Source: Herbaspirillum sp. ASV7 (GTDB lineage: Bacteria; Pseudomonadota; Gammaproteobacteria; Burkholderiales; Burkholderiaceae_D). From it: a stretch of DNA of 36,102 bases. Shown here in pieces: positions 23,431 to 31,252 of the stretch. The notes beneath the pieces were generated by a model. It was not told the origin of the DNA. It saw only the letters and a list, made by a program, of their open reading frames with translations, and searched no databases. Numbering within the stretch: position 1 is the stretch's first letter; each line of letters starts with the position of its first letter. The stretch covers positions 1 to 36,102 of the forward strand of contig NZ_JAELUH010000056.1 in assembly GCF_016429215.1 (NCBI RefSeq). Reading direction: 5' to 3'. The position numbers and the translations under genes were made by a program.

Positions 23431-23462
23431 ATACATATAGTCTAATTTTAGATAATATGTAT
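23431..23462. promoter_or_regulatory. 32-bp near-perfect palindrome between divergent regulators
   Basis: ATACATAT (23431-23438) mirrors ATATGTAT (23455-23462), and inside lies TCTAATTTTAGA (23441-23452), itself a palindrome; only the bases linking them differ. It is extremely AT-rich in a GC-rich neighbourhood and contains -10-like elements on both strands (GATAAT at 23451 on the plus strand). It ends 3 bp before the YheO-like start at 23466. Confidence 0.7.
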
Positions 23463-23465
23463 TGC

Positions 23466-24125
23466 ATGAACGCGCGCACCCGAAAACCCACCCGCAACGC
23501 TACCCGTCCCGACCACGATCTGCTGCTGTCACAGTTGCAACAGGTGGCGCAGGGGTTGGGGGATACCTTCGCGCCCTTCTGCGAGGTGGTCCTGCACGAC
23601 CTGCGCGATGCCGACCATTCCATCGTGGCCCTGCACAACAACCTGTCCGGGCGGGCCGTGGGCGACGCCACCACCGAACTGGGGCTGGCGCGCATTGCCG
23701 ACCACAGCTATCCGCAAGTGCTCTCCAACTATGCCAACACCCTGCCCGACGGCCGCCAGGCCAAGAGCACCTCGATCGGCATCAAGGATGCCGACGGCAA
23801 GTATGTGGCAGCGCTGTGCATGAACATCGACCTGACGCTGTTCGGCGCGCTGCAAGGCATGCTGCGCCAGTTCGGTGGCATCGACGGCGCTTTGCGCGTG
23901 GCCGAGACGCTGGAGCCAGCCTGTGCCGATGCCCTGCGTAGCCGCATCGATGCCTTTGCCGCGCGCCTGTCCACCACCCCGCGCAGCCTCAAGGCCGAAG
24001 ATCGCCGTACCCTCATGCGCGAATTGCGCCAGGCCGGCTGCATGGATGTACGACGCGCTGCCGAGATCGTGGCCGCGCACCTGGGCGTCTCACGCGCCAC
24101 CGTCTACAACGACGAGAAGGCCTGA
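23466..24125 (+). CDS. YheO-like PAS + HTH regulator (DauR-like)
   Basis: The 219-aa protein has a YheO-type PAS domain (FCEVVLHDLRDADHSIVALHNNLSGRAVGDATTELGL...STSIGIKDADGKYVAALCMNIDLT) and a C-terminal HTH (MDVRRAAEIVAAHLGVSRATVYND). Relatives include DauR, the D-arginine utilisation repressor. I chose ATG 23466 over the in-frame ATG 23457 because the latter lies inside the palindrome; neither has a Shine-Dalgarno, and a leaderless mRNA is plausible. It is followed 59 bp later by a PLP-dependent dehydratase gene, so amino acid catabolism control is likely. Confidence 0.88.
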   Translation: MNARTRKPTRNATRPDHDLLLSQLQQVAQGLGDTFAPFCEVVLHDLRDADHSIVALHNNLSGRAVGDATTELGLARIADHSYPQVLSNYANTLPDGRQAKSTSIGIKDADGKYVAALCMNIDLTLFGALQGMLRQFGGIDGALRVAETLEPACADALRSRIDAFAARLSTTPRSLKAEDRRTLMRELRQAGCMDVRRAAEIVAAHLGVSRATVYNDEKA

Positions 24126-24184
24126 TCCGGCTCGTCCCACCCGCCCCGATTTCACCTCTCTTTGCCCATCCACAAGGAAGCCCC

Positions 24185-25165
24185 ATGATCCCCCTCTCCA
24201 GCGCCACCGAATCCCCCACCTTCGCCGACGTCTTGCTGGCTGCCGAACGCATCAAGCCCTGGGCGCACCGCACCCCGGTGCTGCGCTCGCGCACGGTCGA
24301 TGCCGAGATCGGCGCGCAGCTCTTCTTCAAGTGCGAGAACTTCCAGCGCATGGGCGCCTTCAAGTTCCGTGGCGCCATGAATGCGCTTTCGCAGTTCAAC
24401 GAGACCCAGCGCAAGCACGGCGTGATCACCTACTCCTCCGGCAACCATGCCCAGGGCACGGCGCTGGCGGCGCAGCTGCTGGGCATCCCGGCGGTGATCG
24501 TCATGCCGCTGGACGCGCCCGCCGCCAAGGTGGCCGCCACGCGTGGCTATGGCGCTGAGGTGGTGACCTATGATCGCTACACCGAAGATCGCGAAGAGAT
24601 CGGCGCGCGCCTGGCGGCCGAGCGCCAGATGACGCTGATCCCGCCCTACGACCATCCGCACGTGATGGCCGGCCAGGGTACGGCCACGCTGGAATTGCTG
24701 CAGGAGACCGGCCCGCTGGATGCGCTGTTCGTCTGCTTGGGCGGTGGCGGCTTGCTCTCGGGCGCGGCACTGGCGGCGCGCGCGTTGTCGCCCGCGTGCA
24801 AGGTCTATGGTGTGGAACCCGAGGCCGGCAACGACGGCCAGCAATCGCTGCGCAGCGGCGAGATCGTCAGCATTGCCACCCCCAAGACCATCGCCGATGG
24901 GGCACAGACGCAACACCTGGGCCACTACACCTTCGATGTCATCCGCCGCAACGTGGACGACATCCACACCGTCAGCGATGCCGAGCTGATCGCCTGCATG
25001 CGCTTCTTCGCCGAGCGCATGAAGATGGTGGTCGAACCGACCGGCTGCCTGGGCATCGCGGCGGCGCGCAAGTTCAAGGACCAGCTGAAGGGCAAGCGCG
25101 TGGGCGTGATCATCAGCGGGGGCAACGTCGACCTGGGCAAGCTGGCAGGTTTCCTGGCCGGGTAA
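24185..25165 (+). CDS. PLP-dependent threonine/serine dehydratase-fold enzyme (hydroxyaspartate ammonia-lyase / serine racemase type)
   Basis: A 326-aa fold-type II PLP enzyme. Lys60 in FKCENFQRMGAFKFRGA is the Schiff-base lysine. SSGNHAQGTALAAQLLG contacts the PLP ring and substrate, GGGGLLSGAAL binds the phosphate, and GVEPEAGND carries the metal-site acidic residues. There is no C-terminal ACT domain, so it is not a biosynthetic IlvA. Length and motifs fit catabolic threonine dehydratases, serine racemases and threo-3-hydroxyaspartate ammonia-lyases; the exact substrate is open. The DauR-like gene just upstream suggests induction by an amino acid. Confidence 0.9.
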   Translation: MIPLSSATESPTFADVLLAAERIKPWAHRTPVLRSRTVDAEIGAQLFFKCENFQRMGAFKFRGAMNALSQFNETQRKHGVITYSSGNHAQGTALAAQLLGIPAVIVMPLDAPAAKVAATRGYGAEVVTYDRYTEDREEIGARLAAERQMTLIPPYDHPHVMAGQGTATLELLQETGPLDALFVCLGGGGLLSGAALAARALSPACKVYGVEPEAGNDGQQSLRSGEIVSIATPKTIADGAQTQHLGHYTFDVIRRNVDDIHTVSDAELIACMRFFAERMKMVVEPTGCLGIAAARKFKDQLKGKRVGVIISGGNVDLGKLAGFLAG

Positions 25166-25180
25166 TTATTTCTACCGATT

Positions 25181-25197
25181 ACGCCCTCGGGCGTTTT
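25181..25197 (+). terminator. Weak intrinsic terminator after the dehydratase gene
   Basis: ACGCCC-TC-GGGCGT (25181-25194) forms a short hairpin with a CTCG-type tight loop followed by TTT. It lies 15 bp after the stop codon and 46 bp before the next gene's start, so it may only partly separate the two. Confidence 0.5.
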
Positions 25198-25243
25198 GGC
25201 TTACATTGCCATCTTTCACTCAACAGCAAGGACTGGAACCGCC

Positions 25244-25603
25244 ATGCCCCATCTTGTTCTGGAATACAGCAGCAATCTCGCCCTAGAGGTACAGCCCACC
25301 CTGCTCCGGCTCAACCAGGCCCTGGTGGCCAGCGGCCACTTCGAGGAGAACGCCATCAAGTCGCGCGCGGTTCGCCTGGAAGACTACCTGGTGGGCACCC
25401 AGCCGCAGGCGCGCCGCGCCTTCCTGCACTTGCGCCTGGCCATCCTGACCGGCCGCACCCTGGAAGAAAAGAAACAGGTCGCCGACATCCTCGGCGCGGC
25501 CGTGCAGAAGGACCAGCGCTGGCCCCAGGATACCCAGGTACAGGTGACGGTGGACGTGGTCGACATGCAGCGCGAGACCTATTTCAAGCTCAGCCTTCAG
25601 TAG
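25244..25603 (+). CDS. 5-carboxymethyl-2-hydroxymuconate Delta-isomerase-like protein
   Basis: The 119-aa protein begins MPHLVLEYSSNL. Pro2 becomes the N-terminal catalytic base after Met removal, as in the tautomerase superfamily, and the length and pattern (RLEDYLVGTQ...FLHLRLAILTGRTLEEKKQVADIL) match the CHMI family (HpaF) of homoprotocatechuate degradation. No other hpa genes are nearby, so the physiological substrate is uncertain. AAGGA upstream supports ATG 25244 rather than the in-frame ATG 25196. It is followed by a strong terminator. Confidence 0.85.
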   Translation: MPHLVLEYSSNLALEVQPTLLRLNQALVASGHFEENAIKSRAVRLEDYLVGTQPQARRAFLHLRLAILTGRTLEEKKQVADILGAAVQKDQRWPQDTQVQVTVDVVDMQRETYFKLSLQ

Positions 25604-25651
25604 GCACGCGCGAGCGCTGGCGACTGCAACACGGCAGCGCACAGTCATGAG

Positions 25652-25684
25652 AGCCGACCGGTGCCATTCCGGTCGGCTTTTTTT
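25652..25684 (+). terminator. Strong rho-independent terminator
   Basis: A ten-bp perfect stem AGCCGACCGG / CCGGTCGGCT (25652-25661 with 25669-25678) with a seven-base loop is followed by T7. It terminates the plus-strand CHMI-like gene and lies just before the end of the convergent VOC gene. Confidence 0.92.
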
Positions 25685-25711
25685 ATGCTCGATGGAAAGA
25701 AGGCAGGTGGC

Positions 25712-26122
25712 TCAGGAAGCCAGGGCGGCCTCGGGCAGGGCTTCGCGGAACTGCACCACATTGCCCTCCGGATCGAAGCCGTCGCAGGCACGGAAATCCG
25801 CACCATTCCAGGCCGCCGCGTCCGGCTTCATGCCGCCACCCAGGCGCTCGGTACTCAGGCGCGCCTGTGCCAGCGAGCGCACCGGCAGGAACAGCTTGGC
25901 CGGCACATTCTCACGCAATACCGGCGGCGTCGTGATCTCGATACCCGCGGACACGGCCGGGGGAGCGGCGTGGATCACCAGCAGGAAATCCGCTGTCTCG
26001 ATCACCACCTTCTCGGGATGGGCATGCTTGGGAACCACCGCCAGCACCTGCGCGTAGAACGCTGCAAGGCGGGCGACATCTTTGGCGAACAGGACTGCGC
26101 CTGCTTTGGGCTGGGTCGACAT
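25712..26122 (-). CDS. VOC (glyoxalase/dioxygenase-fold) family protein
   Basis: A 136-aa protein with paired beta-alpha-beta-beta-beta modules: AGAVLFAKDVARLAAFYAQVLAV at the start and ACDGFDPEGNVVQFREA at the end. The DPEGN-x-x-x-FRE ending is standard for the superfamily; it keeps one candidate metal Glu. Function within the superfamily cannot be set. ATG 26122 opens the domain; the frame continues upstream without coding character. The promoter region contains repeated GTCGC/GCGAC palindromes. Confidence 0.8.
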   Translation of the reverse strand: MSTQPKAGAVLFAKDVARLAAFYAQVLAVVPKHAHPEKVVIETADFLLVIHAAPPAVSAGIEITTPPVLRENVPAKLFLPVRSLAQARLSTERLGGGMKPDAAAWNGADFRACDGFDPEGNVVQFREALPEAALAS

Positions 26123-26204
26123 CTCTGCTTTCAAAAACGTTGAACGGATCACATACGGAACGGCAGAGTTTATTTTCCACAGCACGGCTTGGCAAGCATT
26201 AATC

Positions 26205-26357
26205 GTCGCCTGGCAGCGACGGTGTTTTGTCGCCACACAGCGACGTCTGGCAGCCCTATTGCAGAGCAATGCCAGAAAGCGCTGACACACAAAAACGAGA
26301 GTGTCCGATGTTAGTCTTTGGCACTTTGCGGCTATCGTTGTGACGCCGCATAGCGAC
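26205..26357. repeat. Three GTCGC-N6-GCGAC palindromes in a 535-bp gene-free region
   Basis: GTCGC-CTGGCA-GCGAC (26205-26220) and GTCGC-CACACA-GCGAC (26229-26244) share perfect arms and identical spacing and lie 24 bp apart. A third with one arm mismatch (GACGC-CGCATA-GCGAC, 26342-26357) lies 113 bp further. The region 26123-26657 between the VOC gene (minus) and the diguanylate cyclase gene (plus) holds no other recognisable feature. They look like operator sites for an unidentified dimeric regulator. Confidence 0.5.
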
Positions 26358-26657
26358 ACTAACAAATCGTCAATTGTCAGCATATTCAGGCAAGCTCGCG
26401 CATTGTGATCTGAATGGCATTGTTTGCTGGCGAATGCTCACCTAAATTGTAAGAGGATGTTCCAAATGTGTTTACTTAGGAACCCGATCTGCTAACTTGA
26501 TGTCGCAGGGCAACAAGATGTGCATGTGACGAAGAACAAGAACAATCCCCGACATGTACTTCTGGAAGCCACGCCGTCCTCCCTCAGCATGACGCTTTTG
26601 GTGTGATGCGGACGGCCCCTCATGACTACGACTCGACACTAACGAACAACACGCGCC

Positions 26658-27734
26658 ATGACCATTCGAGACCTGCACACGCGGCACAAGCCCGGATCCC
26701 TCTCACTGCAACGTGCGACGAGCGGCTCGCGCATCGCGCCGGCCCCGGTCGACAGCTCGGCCGATGCCTGGCTGGAGCCGACCCTGGCCGATTTCATCTC
26801 GCTGGCCACCAGCCTGTGCGACATGCCCATGGGCATGATCAGCCAGCTGCACGCCGACATCGGCCTGCACCATCCCGTCATCTCCGTAGTCAACGGCCAG
26901 GGTGACTTGCGCAACCAGTGGTGGCGCTTCCCCGGCCAGAATGGCGTGGCACGTACGATTGTCGATTTTGCGCTGTGCCAGTACGCCGCGACCCGCCCGC
27001 GCGAGCTCACCGAACTGACCGACCTGCAAGCCCATCCGCGCTTTGCCGCGAGCGCGCTGGCCAATGGCAATCCGCGCGTGCGTTTTTATGCAGCGGTGTC
27101 GCTGGTGTCGTCCAATGGCGACGTGCTGGGGACCTTATGCGTGATGGATACCCAGCCGCGCATGTTGAGCGCAACGCAGCGCGATGCGCTCCTGAAGCTG
27201 GGCCGCCAGCTCGAAGCGCAACTGGACAGCCGCCGCACCATGCAGAAGCTGGAGCAGCAGACCCTCACCGATGCCCTGACCGGGATCGGCAACCGCCGCA
27301 GCTTCGACCTGCGCCTGCGCGAAGAATGGACGCGCCATCTGCGCAATGCGCAACCCCTGTCGCTGCTGATGGTGGATGTGGATTATTTCAAGCAGTACAA
27401 CGACACCTACGGCCACCCGGCCGGCGATGCCCTGCTGTCGCGACTGGCGGGCGTGCTGCGCTCGCCGCTGCGCGCCAGCGACTTCCTGGCGCGTTATGGT
27501 GGTGACGAGTTCGCCCTGATCCTGCCCAACAGCGACGAGCTTGGCGCCCACCACGTGGCCGAGCGCATCAAGCAGGCCGTGGCGCGGGCCAAGTGGCCGC
27601 ATACCGACATCGAGATCAGCCTGGGCGCGGCCACCGTCACGCCGTCGGCGATGTGCGATTTCAGCGCCTTGCTGCAGGCGGCCGACCAGGCCATGTATCA
27701 GCGCAAGCATGGGCGTAATCCGGGGCATGCCTGA
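26658..27734 (+). CDS. GAF-GGDEF diguanylate cyclase
   Basis: Makes cyclic di-GMP from two GTP. The 358-aa protein has an N-terminal GAF domain (about 38-190; LADFISLATSLCDMPMGMISQLHADI..., SSNGDVLGTLCVMDTQPR) and a GGDEF domain (about 203-350). The active site is intact (RYGGDEFALILP, 281-285), with metal and substrate residues in MVDVDYFKQYNDTYGHPAGD. An RxxD inhibitory site (R272-D275) five residues before GGDEF predicts product feedback inhibition. It is soluble with no membrane segment; the GAF ligand is unknown. Confidence 0.93.
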   Translation: MTIRDLHTRHKPGSLSLQRATSGSRIAPAPVDSSADAWLEPTLADFISLATSLCDMPMGMISQLHADIGLHHPVISVVNGQGDLRNQWWRFPGQNGVARTIVDFALCQYAATRPRELTELTDLQAHPRFAASALANGNPRVRFYAAVSLVSSNGDVLGTLCVMDTQPRMLSATQRDALLKLGRQLEAQLDSRRTMQKLEQQTLTDALTGIGNRRSFDLRLREEWTRHLRNAQPLSLLMVDVDYFKQYNDTYGHPAGDALLSRLAGVLRSPLRASDFLARYGGDEFALILPNSDELGAHHVAERIKQAVARAKWPHTDIEISLGAATVTPSAMCDFSALLQAADQAMYQRKHGRNPGHA

Positions 27735-27797
27735 CATTCCTGGCGGGAATCGCCCCGCCGGAAATAGATTGGAAATAGATTGGTGAACGTGAACTGA

Positions 27798-27826
27798 CGC
27801 CGCCGTCATCGCAGATGACGGCGGCG
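27798..27826. terminator. Bidirectional hairpin between convergent genes
   Basis: A 13-bp perfect stem (27798-27810 with 27814-27826) with a GCA loop lies between the stops of the diguanylate cyclase gene and the convergent MFS gene. T-runs are poor on both sides, but the position and symmetry fit a shared terminator. Confidence 0.7.
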
Positions 27827-27846
27827 CTTGCACTTTCAGGGGAAGC

Positions 27847-29073
27847 TCATCGCCCAGTCGCACGAGGCGCAGGGCTGCGCATGAGCCCCCAGGCCACGAC
27901 CACCGCCAGGCCCACCGCTATCGCACTGGCCAGGTAGACCGCGGAGACATCGCTGGCGCTGGCCAGCGCACCGGCCAAGGGACTGGTGATGCCCAGCGAG
28001 ATATCGAGGAAGGCGACATACGCCCCCATGGCCAGGCCACGGGTCTGAGGAGGTGCCCGGCGCATCGCTTCCACGCCGAAACCGGGAAAGGCCAGCGAAT
28101 AGCCAAAGCCGGTCAGCGCCGTGCCGAGGTAGGCGAGACCAGCCGAGTCGGCCTGCCAGATCAGCAACTGCCCCGCAGCTTCGATGATCACGCACACCAG
28201 CGCCACACGTGCACCGCCCAGCTTGTCGGGCAGATGAGAAAAAAGCAGACGGGCCGAGATGAAGGCCACACCGAAGGCCGAGAAGGCCAGTGCCGAATCA
28301 CCCCATGACCTGGCAGAAAACAGCAGGGCAATGAAGGCCGTGATGACACCGAAGCCGACACTGGCTAATGCCAGACCCAAGCCAGGTGCCCATACCGCGC
28401 CCAGCACCTGGTAGAAAGGCGTGCGACGACTGGCGCTGGCTGGCACCGGCCGCAGGACAGCCACCACCAGCAGCGCCAGCAGGGGCAGCACCACGCTCAC
28501 CACCGCGATACCGGAGAAGCTATAGGCGCGGCTGATGGCCACACCGATCGGTGCACCCGCGCCGAAAGCAGCATAAATGGCAATGCCCAGCCAGGCCATC
28601 ACCTTGCCACCATGCTGCGGACCGACCAGTCCGATACCCCAGCTCATGGTGCCGGTGACGATCAGGCTTTCTCCCAATGCCAGCAGCAAGCGTCCCATCA
28701 GTAGGACCCCGACCGACCATGCGGGATGATCCAGCACGGCCAGCGAGCCGAGATAGACCAGCCCCGACAGGGAGGCGGAAATGAAACCGGCCACGACAGC
28801 TCGCTTGGCGCCACGCAGATCGGCGAAGTTGCCGGCCCAGGAGCGCGTAAGCAAGGCAGCGGTAAATTGCGCACCTACCACCGCGCCGATGACGGTGGCG
28901 TCCATGCCCAGCGCATCGTGCAGGTGCAAGGGCAACACCGGCAACTGCAAACCGATGGTGAGGAAGGCAACGAAGACGGCCAGCGTCAGCGGCGCCAGCT
29001 TGAGGAAGACTGCGATGCCGGGGCTGGCCGACGGCGTCACGGGAGAGGGCTTGTCAGCCGATTGCGTGCTCAT
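27847..29073 (-). CDS. MFS transporter, YfcJ/YhhS-like efflux group
   Basis: A 408-aa, 12-helix transporter. The block LPVLPLHLHDALGMDATVIGAVVGAQFTAALLTRSWAGNFADLRGAKRAVV resembles the YfcJ/YhhS group, with the MFS loop motif (NFADLRGAKR) between helices 2 and 3 and SHLPDKLGGAR in the second half. Drug or sugar efflux is assumed for the group. It diverges from a TetR-type regulator gene, the usual arrangement for a repressed efflux pump. Confidence 0.88.
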   Translation of the reverse strand: MSTQSADKPSPVTPSASPGIAVFLKLAPLTLAVFVAFLTIGLQLPVLPLHLHDALGMDATVIGAVVGAQFTAALLTRSWAGNFADLRGAKRAVVAGFISASLSGLVYLGSLAVLDHPAWSVGVLLMGRLLLALGESLIVTGTMSWGIGLVGPQHGGKVMAWLGIAIYAAFGAGAPIGVAISRAYSFSGIAVVSVVLPLLALLVVAVLRPVPASASRRTPFYQVLGAVWAPGLGLALASVGFGVITAFIALLFSARSWGDSALAFSAFGVAFISARLLFSHLPDKLGGARVALVCVIIEAAGQLLIWQADSAGLAYLGTALTGFGYSLAFPGFGVEAMRRAPPQTRGLAMGAYVAFLDISLGITSPLAGALASASDVSAVYLASAIAVGLAVVVAWGLMRSPAPRATGR

Positions 29074-29105
29074 GGGGATCCTGTTGAGTGATTGCGAAAA
29101 TGGGC

Positions 29106-29131
29106 GATCGATTGATGTGTTTTCATCGATC
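29106..29131. promoter_or_regulatory. Candidate TetR operator
   Basis: GATCGAT (29106-29112) and ATCGATC (29125-29131) form a perfect 7-bp inverted repeat across 12 bp, with inner GATG/CATC arms. It lies 33 bp upstream of the MFS start and about 100 bp upstream of the tetR-type start, so one bound dimer could control the efflux gene and possibly the regulator gene. Confidence 0.5.
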
Positions 29132-29231
29132 TGGTTAGAATGCGATTAATCCGTCACATATCGTCGAATGGCAGTATGCGATGGATTCGTCATATTTTCT
29201 ATTCGCGTTCCTTCTGGCTGATTTTCTTCCC

Positions 29232-29864
29232 ATGTCCAAGCCCCGCCGCCCCCAGATTTCCCTGCGCAAGCAGCCGCAGCAAGCCCGCTCAGCCGAGCTG
29301 GTCAGCGCCATCCTCGAAGCCGCTGTTCAGGTTTTGACCAAGGAGGGCGCACAGCGCTTTACCACGGCCCGCGTGGCCGAGCGCGCTGGTGTATCGGTCG
29401 GATCGGTGTACCAGTATTTCCCCAACAAGGCTGCCATCCTGTTTCGCCTGCAGGCGGACGAATGGCAGCAAACCACCGGGATGGTCAGCCGCCTGCTGGC
29501 CGACACCAGCAAGCCACCACTGGTGCGGCTGCGCGAACTGGTGCACGCCTTCATCCATAGCGAATTCGAGGAAGCGCGGGTGAGAATGGCACTCAACGAC
29601 GCCGCGCCGCTCTATCGCGATGCCGTGGAAGCACAGGAGATGAACCATGCCTGGGATGGCATCATCGCCAGGTTCATGCGCGAGGCCTTGCCCCGGGTCG
29701 CACCCGGCCGTCGCAAGCTGGCCGGCGAACTGGTGCTGACCAGCCTGGCCACGGTGGGCGAGCATCTATCGCGCAGCGAGCGCACACCGCGCGCCATCCG
29801 TGCCTATGGCAATGCCATGGCGGACATGTTCTGCGCCTACTTCAACAGCCTGGAAGCTGGCTGA
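29232..29864 (+). CDS. TetR/AcrR-family regulator
   Basis: The 210-aa protein has the TetR HTH at about 25-70 (SAILEAAVQVLTKEGAQRFTTARVAERAGVSVGSVYQYFPNKAAIL) and an all-helical ligand domain. ATG 29232 (MSKPRRPQ) is preferred over the in-frame ATG 29181, which would add a hydrophobic stretch not seen in the family. It diverges from the MFS efflux gene and most likely represses it. The stop lies 3 bp from that of the convergent LacI-family gene. Confidence 0.92.
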   Translation: MSKPRRPQISLRKQPQQARSAELVSAILEAAVQVLTKEGAQRFTTARVAERAGVSVGSVYQYFPNKAAILFRLQADEWQQTTGMVSRLLADTSKPPLVRLRELVHAFIHSEFEEARVRMALNDAAPLYRDAVEAQEMNHAWDGIIARFMREALPRVAPGRRKLAGELVLTSLATVGEHLSRSERTPRAIRAYGNAMADMFCAYFNSLEAG

Positions 29865-29867
29865 CCC

Positions 29868-30890
29868 TCATCCCCGGGATGGGTTCGGCACCGCCGTGGA
29901 AGCACGCTCCACCAGCTGCGGTGTCGCCGTCACTTGCATCACCGGCGAAACACTGCGACGCTCGATCAGCGCCAGCAGCAGTTCGACCGACATGCGCGCC
30001 GCCTCGTCGGTGGGCACTGCCACCGTGGTCAGGGCCGGCCGTGACACGCGTGCCCACTGGATGTCGGTGATACCGATGACCGAGATATCACCCGGCACAT
30101 TCAGGCCCAGGTCGGCGATGGCATTCATCGCACCCAGCGCAGGCAAATCGTTGCTGGCGAAGATGGCCGTCAGTTGCGGATGTGCGTGCAGCAACTCCAT
30201 GGTGGCCTGGTAGCCGGCTTCCACCGTGTCGCGGATATAGCGGGTGCGCTGCAGCGGATGCCTGTGGCCGGCGGCGGCACAGGCGCCGGCAAAACCCCGG
30301 TAGCGCTCGGCGTGGATGCCGCTCTTCTTGCTGCCGACCAGGGCACCGAACTGGCGATGTCCCAGCGCCAGCAGATGACGTCCGGCAATCGCGCCAGCCT
30401 CGTGGAAGTCCACCGCAATGCAGGGCAGCTCCGGCGGTGCATCGGGCTTCTCCCACATGCACAGCACCACCGGTGCACCGCGCTGCTCGGTCTTCTTCAG
30501 CTCATCCATGGGCAGGTTGGCATTCATGATCAGCATGCCATCGGAGAGGGTGCCGGCCATCTGGTCGAGGTAGGCGCGGCCGGTGTCTGGGTCATCGTTG
30601 GTATTGCAGACGATCAGGAAGCGCCCGTGCGCACGCGCAGCGCGCTCGGCCGCCAGCGCAAACTCCGGATAGAAGGGGTTGGCAATGCTGGAGACCACCA
30701 ACGCCAGCGTGGGCGCGCGTCCCTCGGCCAGCGCGCGCGCCGTCAGGTGCGGGCGGTATCCCAGTTGCGCCACGGCATCGAGCACGCGCTGGCGCGTCTG
30801 CTCGCCGACCTTGCCGCGCTGGCGCAGGACGTTCGATACAGTGGCCGAGGTGACACCGGCCAGACGGGCGACTTCGGATAGGGTAGTCAT
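29868..30890 (-). CDS. LacI-family transcriptional repressor of the galactoside operon
   Basis: The 340-aa product has the LacI HTH and hinge (MTTLSEVARLAGVTSATVSNVLRQRGKVGEQTRQRVLDAVAQLGYRPHLTARAL) and a periplasmic-binding-type effector domain (LALVVSSIANPFYPEFALAAERAARAHGRFLIVCNTNDDP... IFASNDLPALGAMNAIADLGLNVPGDISVIGITD). It is transcribed away from the ABC/GH42 operon, whose upstream region contains a matching AAGCGCTT operator. Its inducer is probably the galactoside or a product of it. Confidence 0.93.
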   Translation of the reverse strand: MTTLSEVARLAGVTSATVSNVLRQRGKVGEQTRQRVLDAVAQLGYRPHLTARALAEGRAPTLALVVSSIANPFYPEFALAAERAARAHGRFLIVCNTNDDPDTGRAYLDQMAGTLSDGMLIMNANLPMDELKKTEQRGAPVVLCMWEKPDAPPELPCIAVDFHEAGAIAGRHLLALGHRQFGALVGSKKSGIHAERYRGFAGACAAAGHRHPLQRTRYIRDTVEAGYQATMELLHAHPQLTAIFASNDLPALGAMNAIADLGLNVPGDISVIGITDIQWARVSRPALTTVAVPTDEAARMSVELLLALIERRSVSPVMQVTATPQLVERASTAVPNPSRG

Positions 30891-31037
30891 GGAGGCATGG
30901 AGTTGGAAGCCCTCGCATTCAATCCTCTAATGCAGGGCTTGTCAACGCACCGCCCTGACCATGCCCGCGCTGCCGCCATGCCGGCGAGCAATGCTTGGCT
31001 GACAAAGCGCTGGCGCCTTGCCGTTACAGGATTCTTG

Positions 31038-31066
31038 TTGCACGCCCCATCCAAGATGGGTATGAT
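31038..31066 (+). promoter_or_regulatory. Sigma-70 promoter of the galactoside operon with internal palindrome
   Basis: TTGCAC (31038-31043) and TATGAT (31061-31066) are separated by exactly 17 bp, a good sigma-70 promoter. Between them CCCATC-CAA-GATGGG (31046-31060) is a perfect inverted repeat where a bound protein would block RNA polymerase. Transcription would start near 31073, leaving a leader of about 180 bases before the first gene. Confidence 0.65.
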
Positions 31067-31079
31067 CAATCCACAAATT

Positions 31080-31099
31080 TTGCCGCCCCGATGCGGCAA
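31080..31099. promoter_or_regulatory. Perfect inverted repeat just after the predicted transcription start
   Basis: TTGCCGC-CCCGAT-GCGGCAA lies about 7-26 bases after the predicted start of transcription. It could be another protein-binding site or a leader hairpin; it has no T-run and so is not an obvious terminator. Confidence 0.45.
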
Positions 31100-31178
31100 C
31101 ACGATCAGAACAACGACGTGGAGACAACCCCGATTGCACTCAGGAACAGCCAGGCGATCTTTTTTTTGGATCGATTGA

Positions 31179-31190
31179 TTAAGCGCTTAA
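31179..31190. promoter_or_regulatory. LacI-family operator
   Basis: TTAAGCGCTTAA is a perfect 12-bp palindrome with the AAnCGnTT core typical of LacI/GalR-family operators, 62 bp before the ABC ATPase start. A degenerate copy (AAAGCGCTGG, 31004-31013) lies upstream of the promoter, 176 bp centre to centre, so DNA looping across the promoter is possible. Confidence 0.75.
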
Positions 31191-31252
31191 CCTCACGCCA
31201 GCCCTGCCTTCCCGGCTGCCTGATGTGTGATTTTTCTTGTTAGGAATACGTG

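Noticed and set aside
26123..26383. Upstream extension of the VOC gene frame to 26383
   Set aside because: The extension lacks coding character, runs through the repeated palindromes, and the domain begins at the internal ATG.
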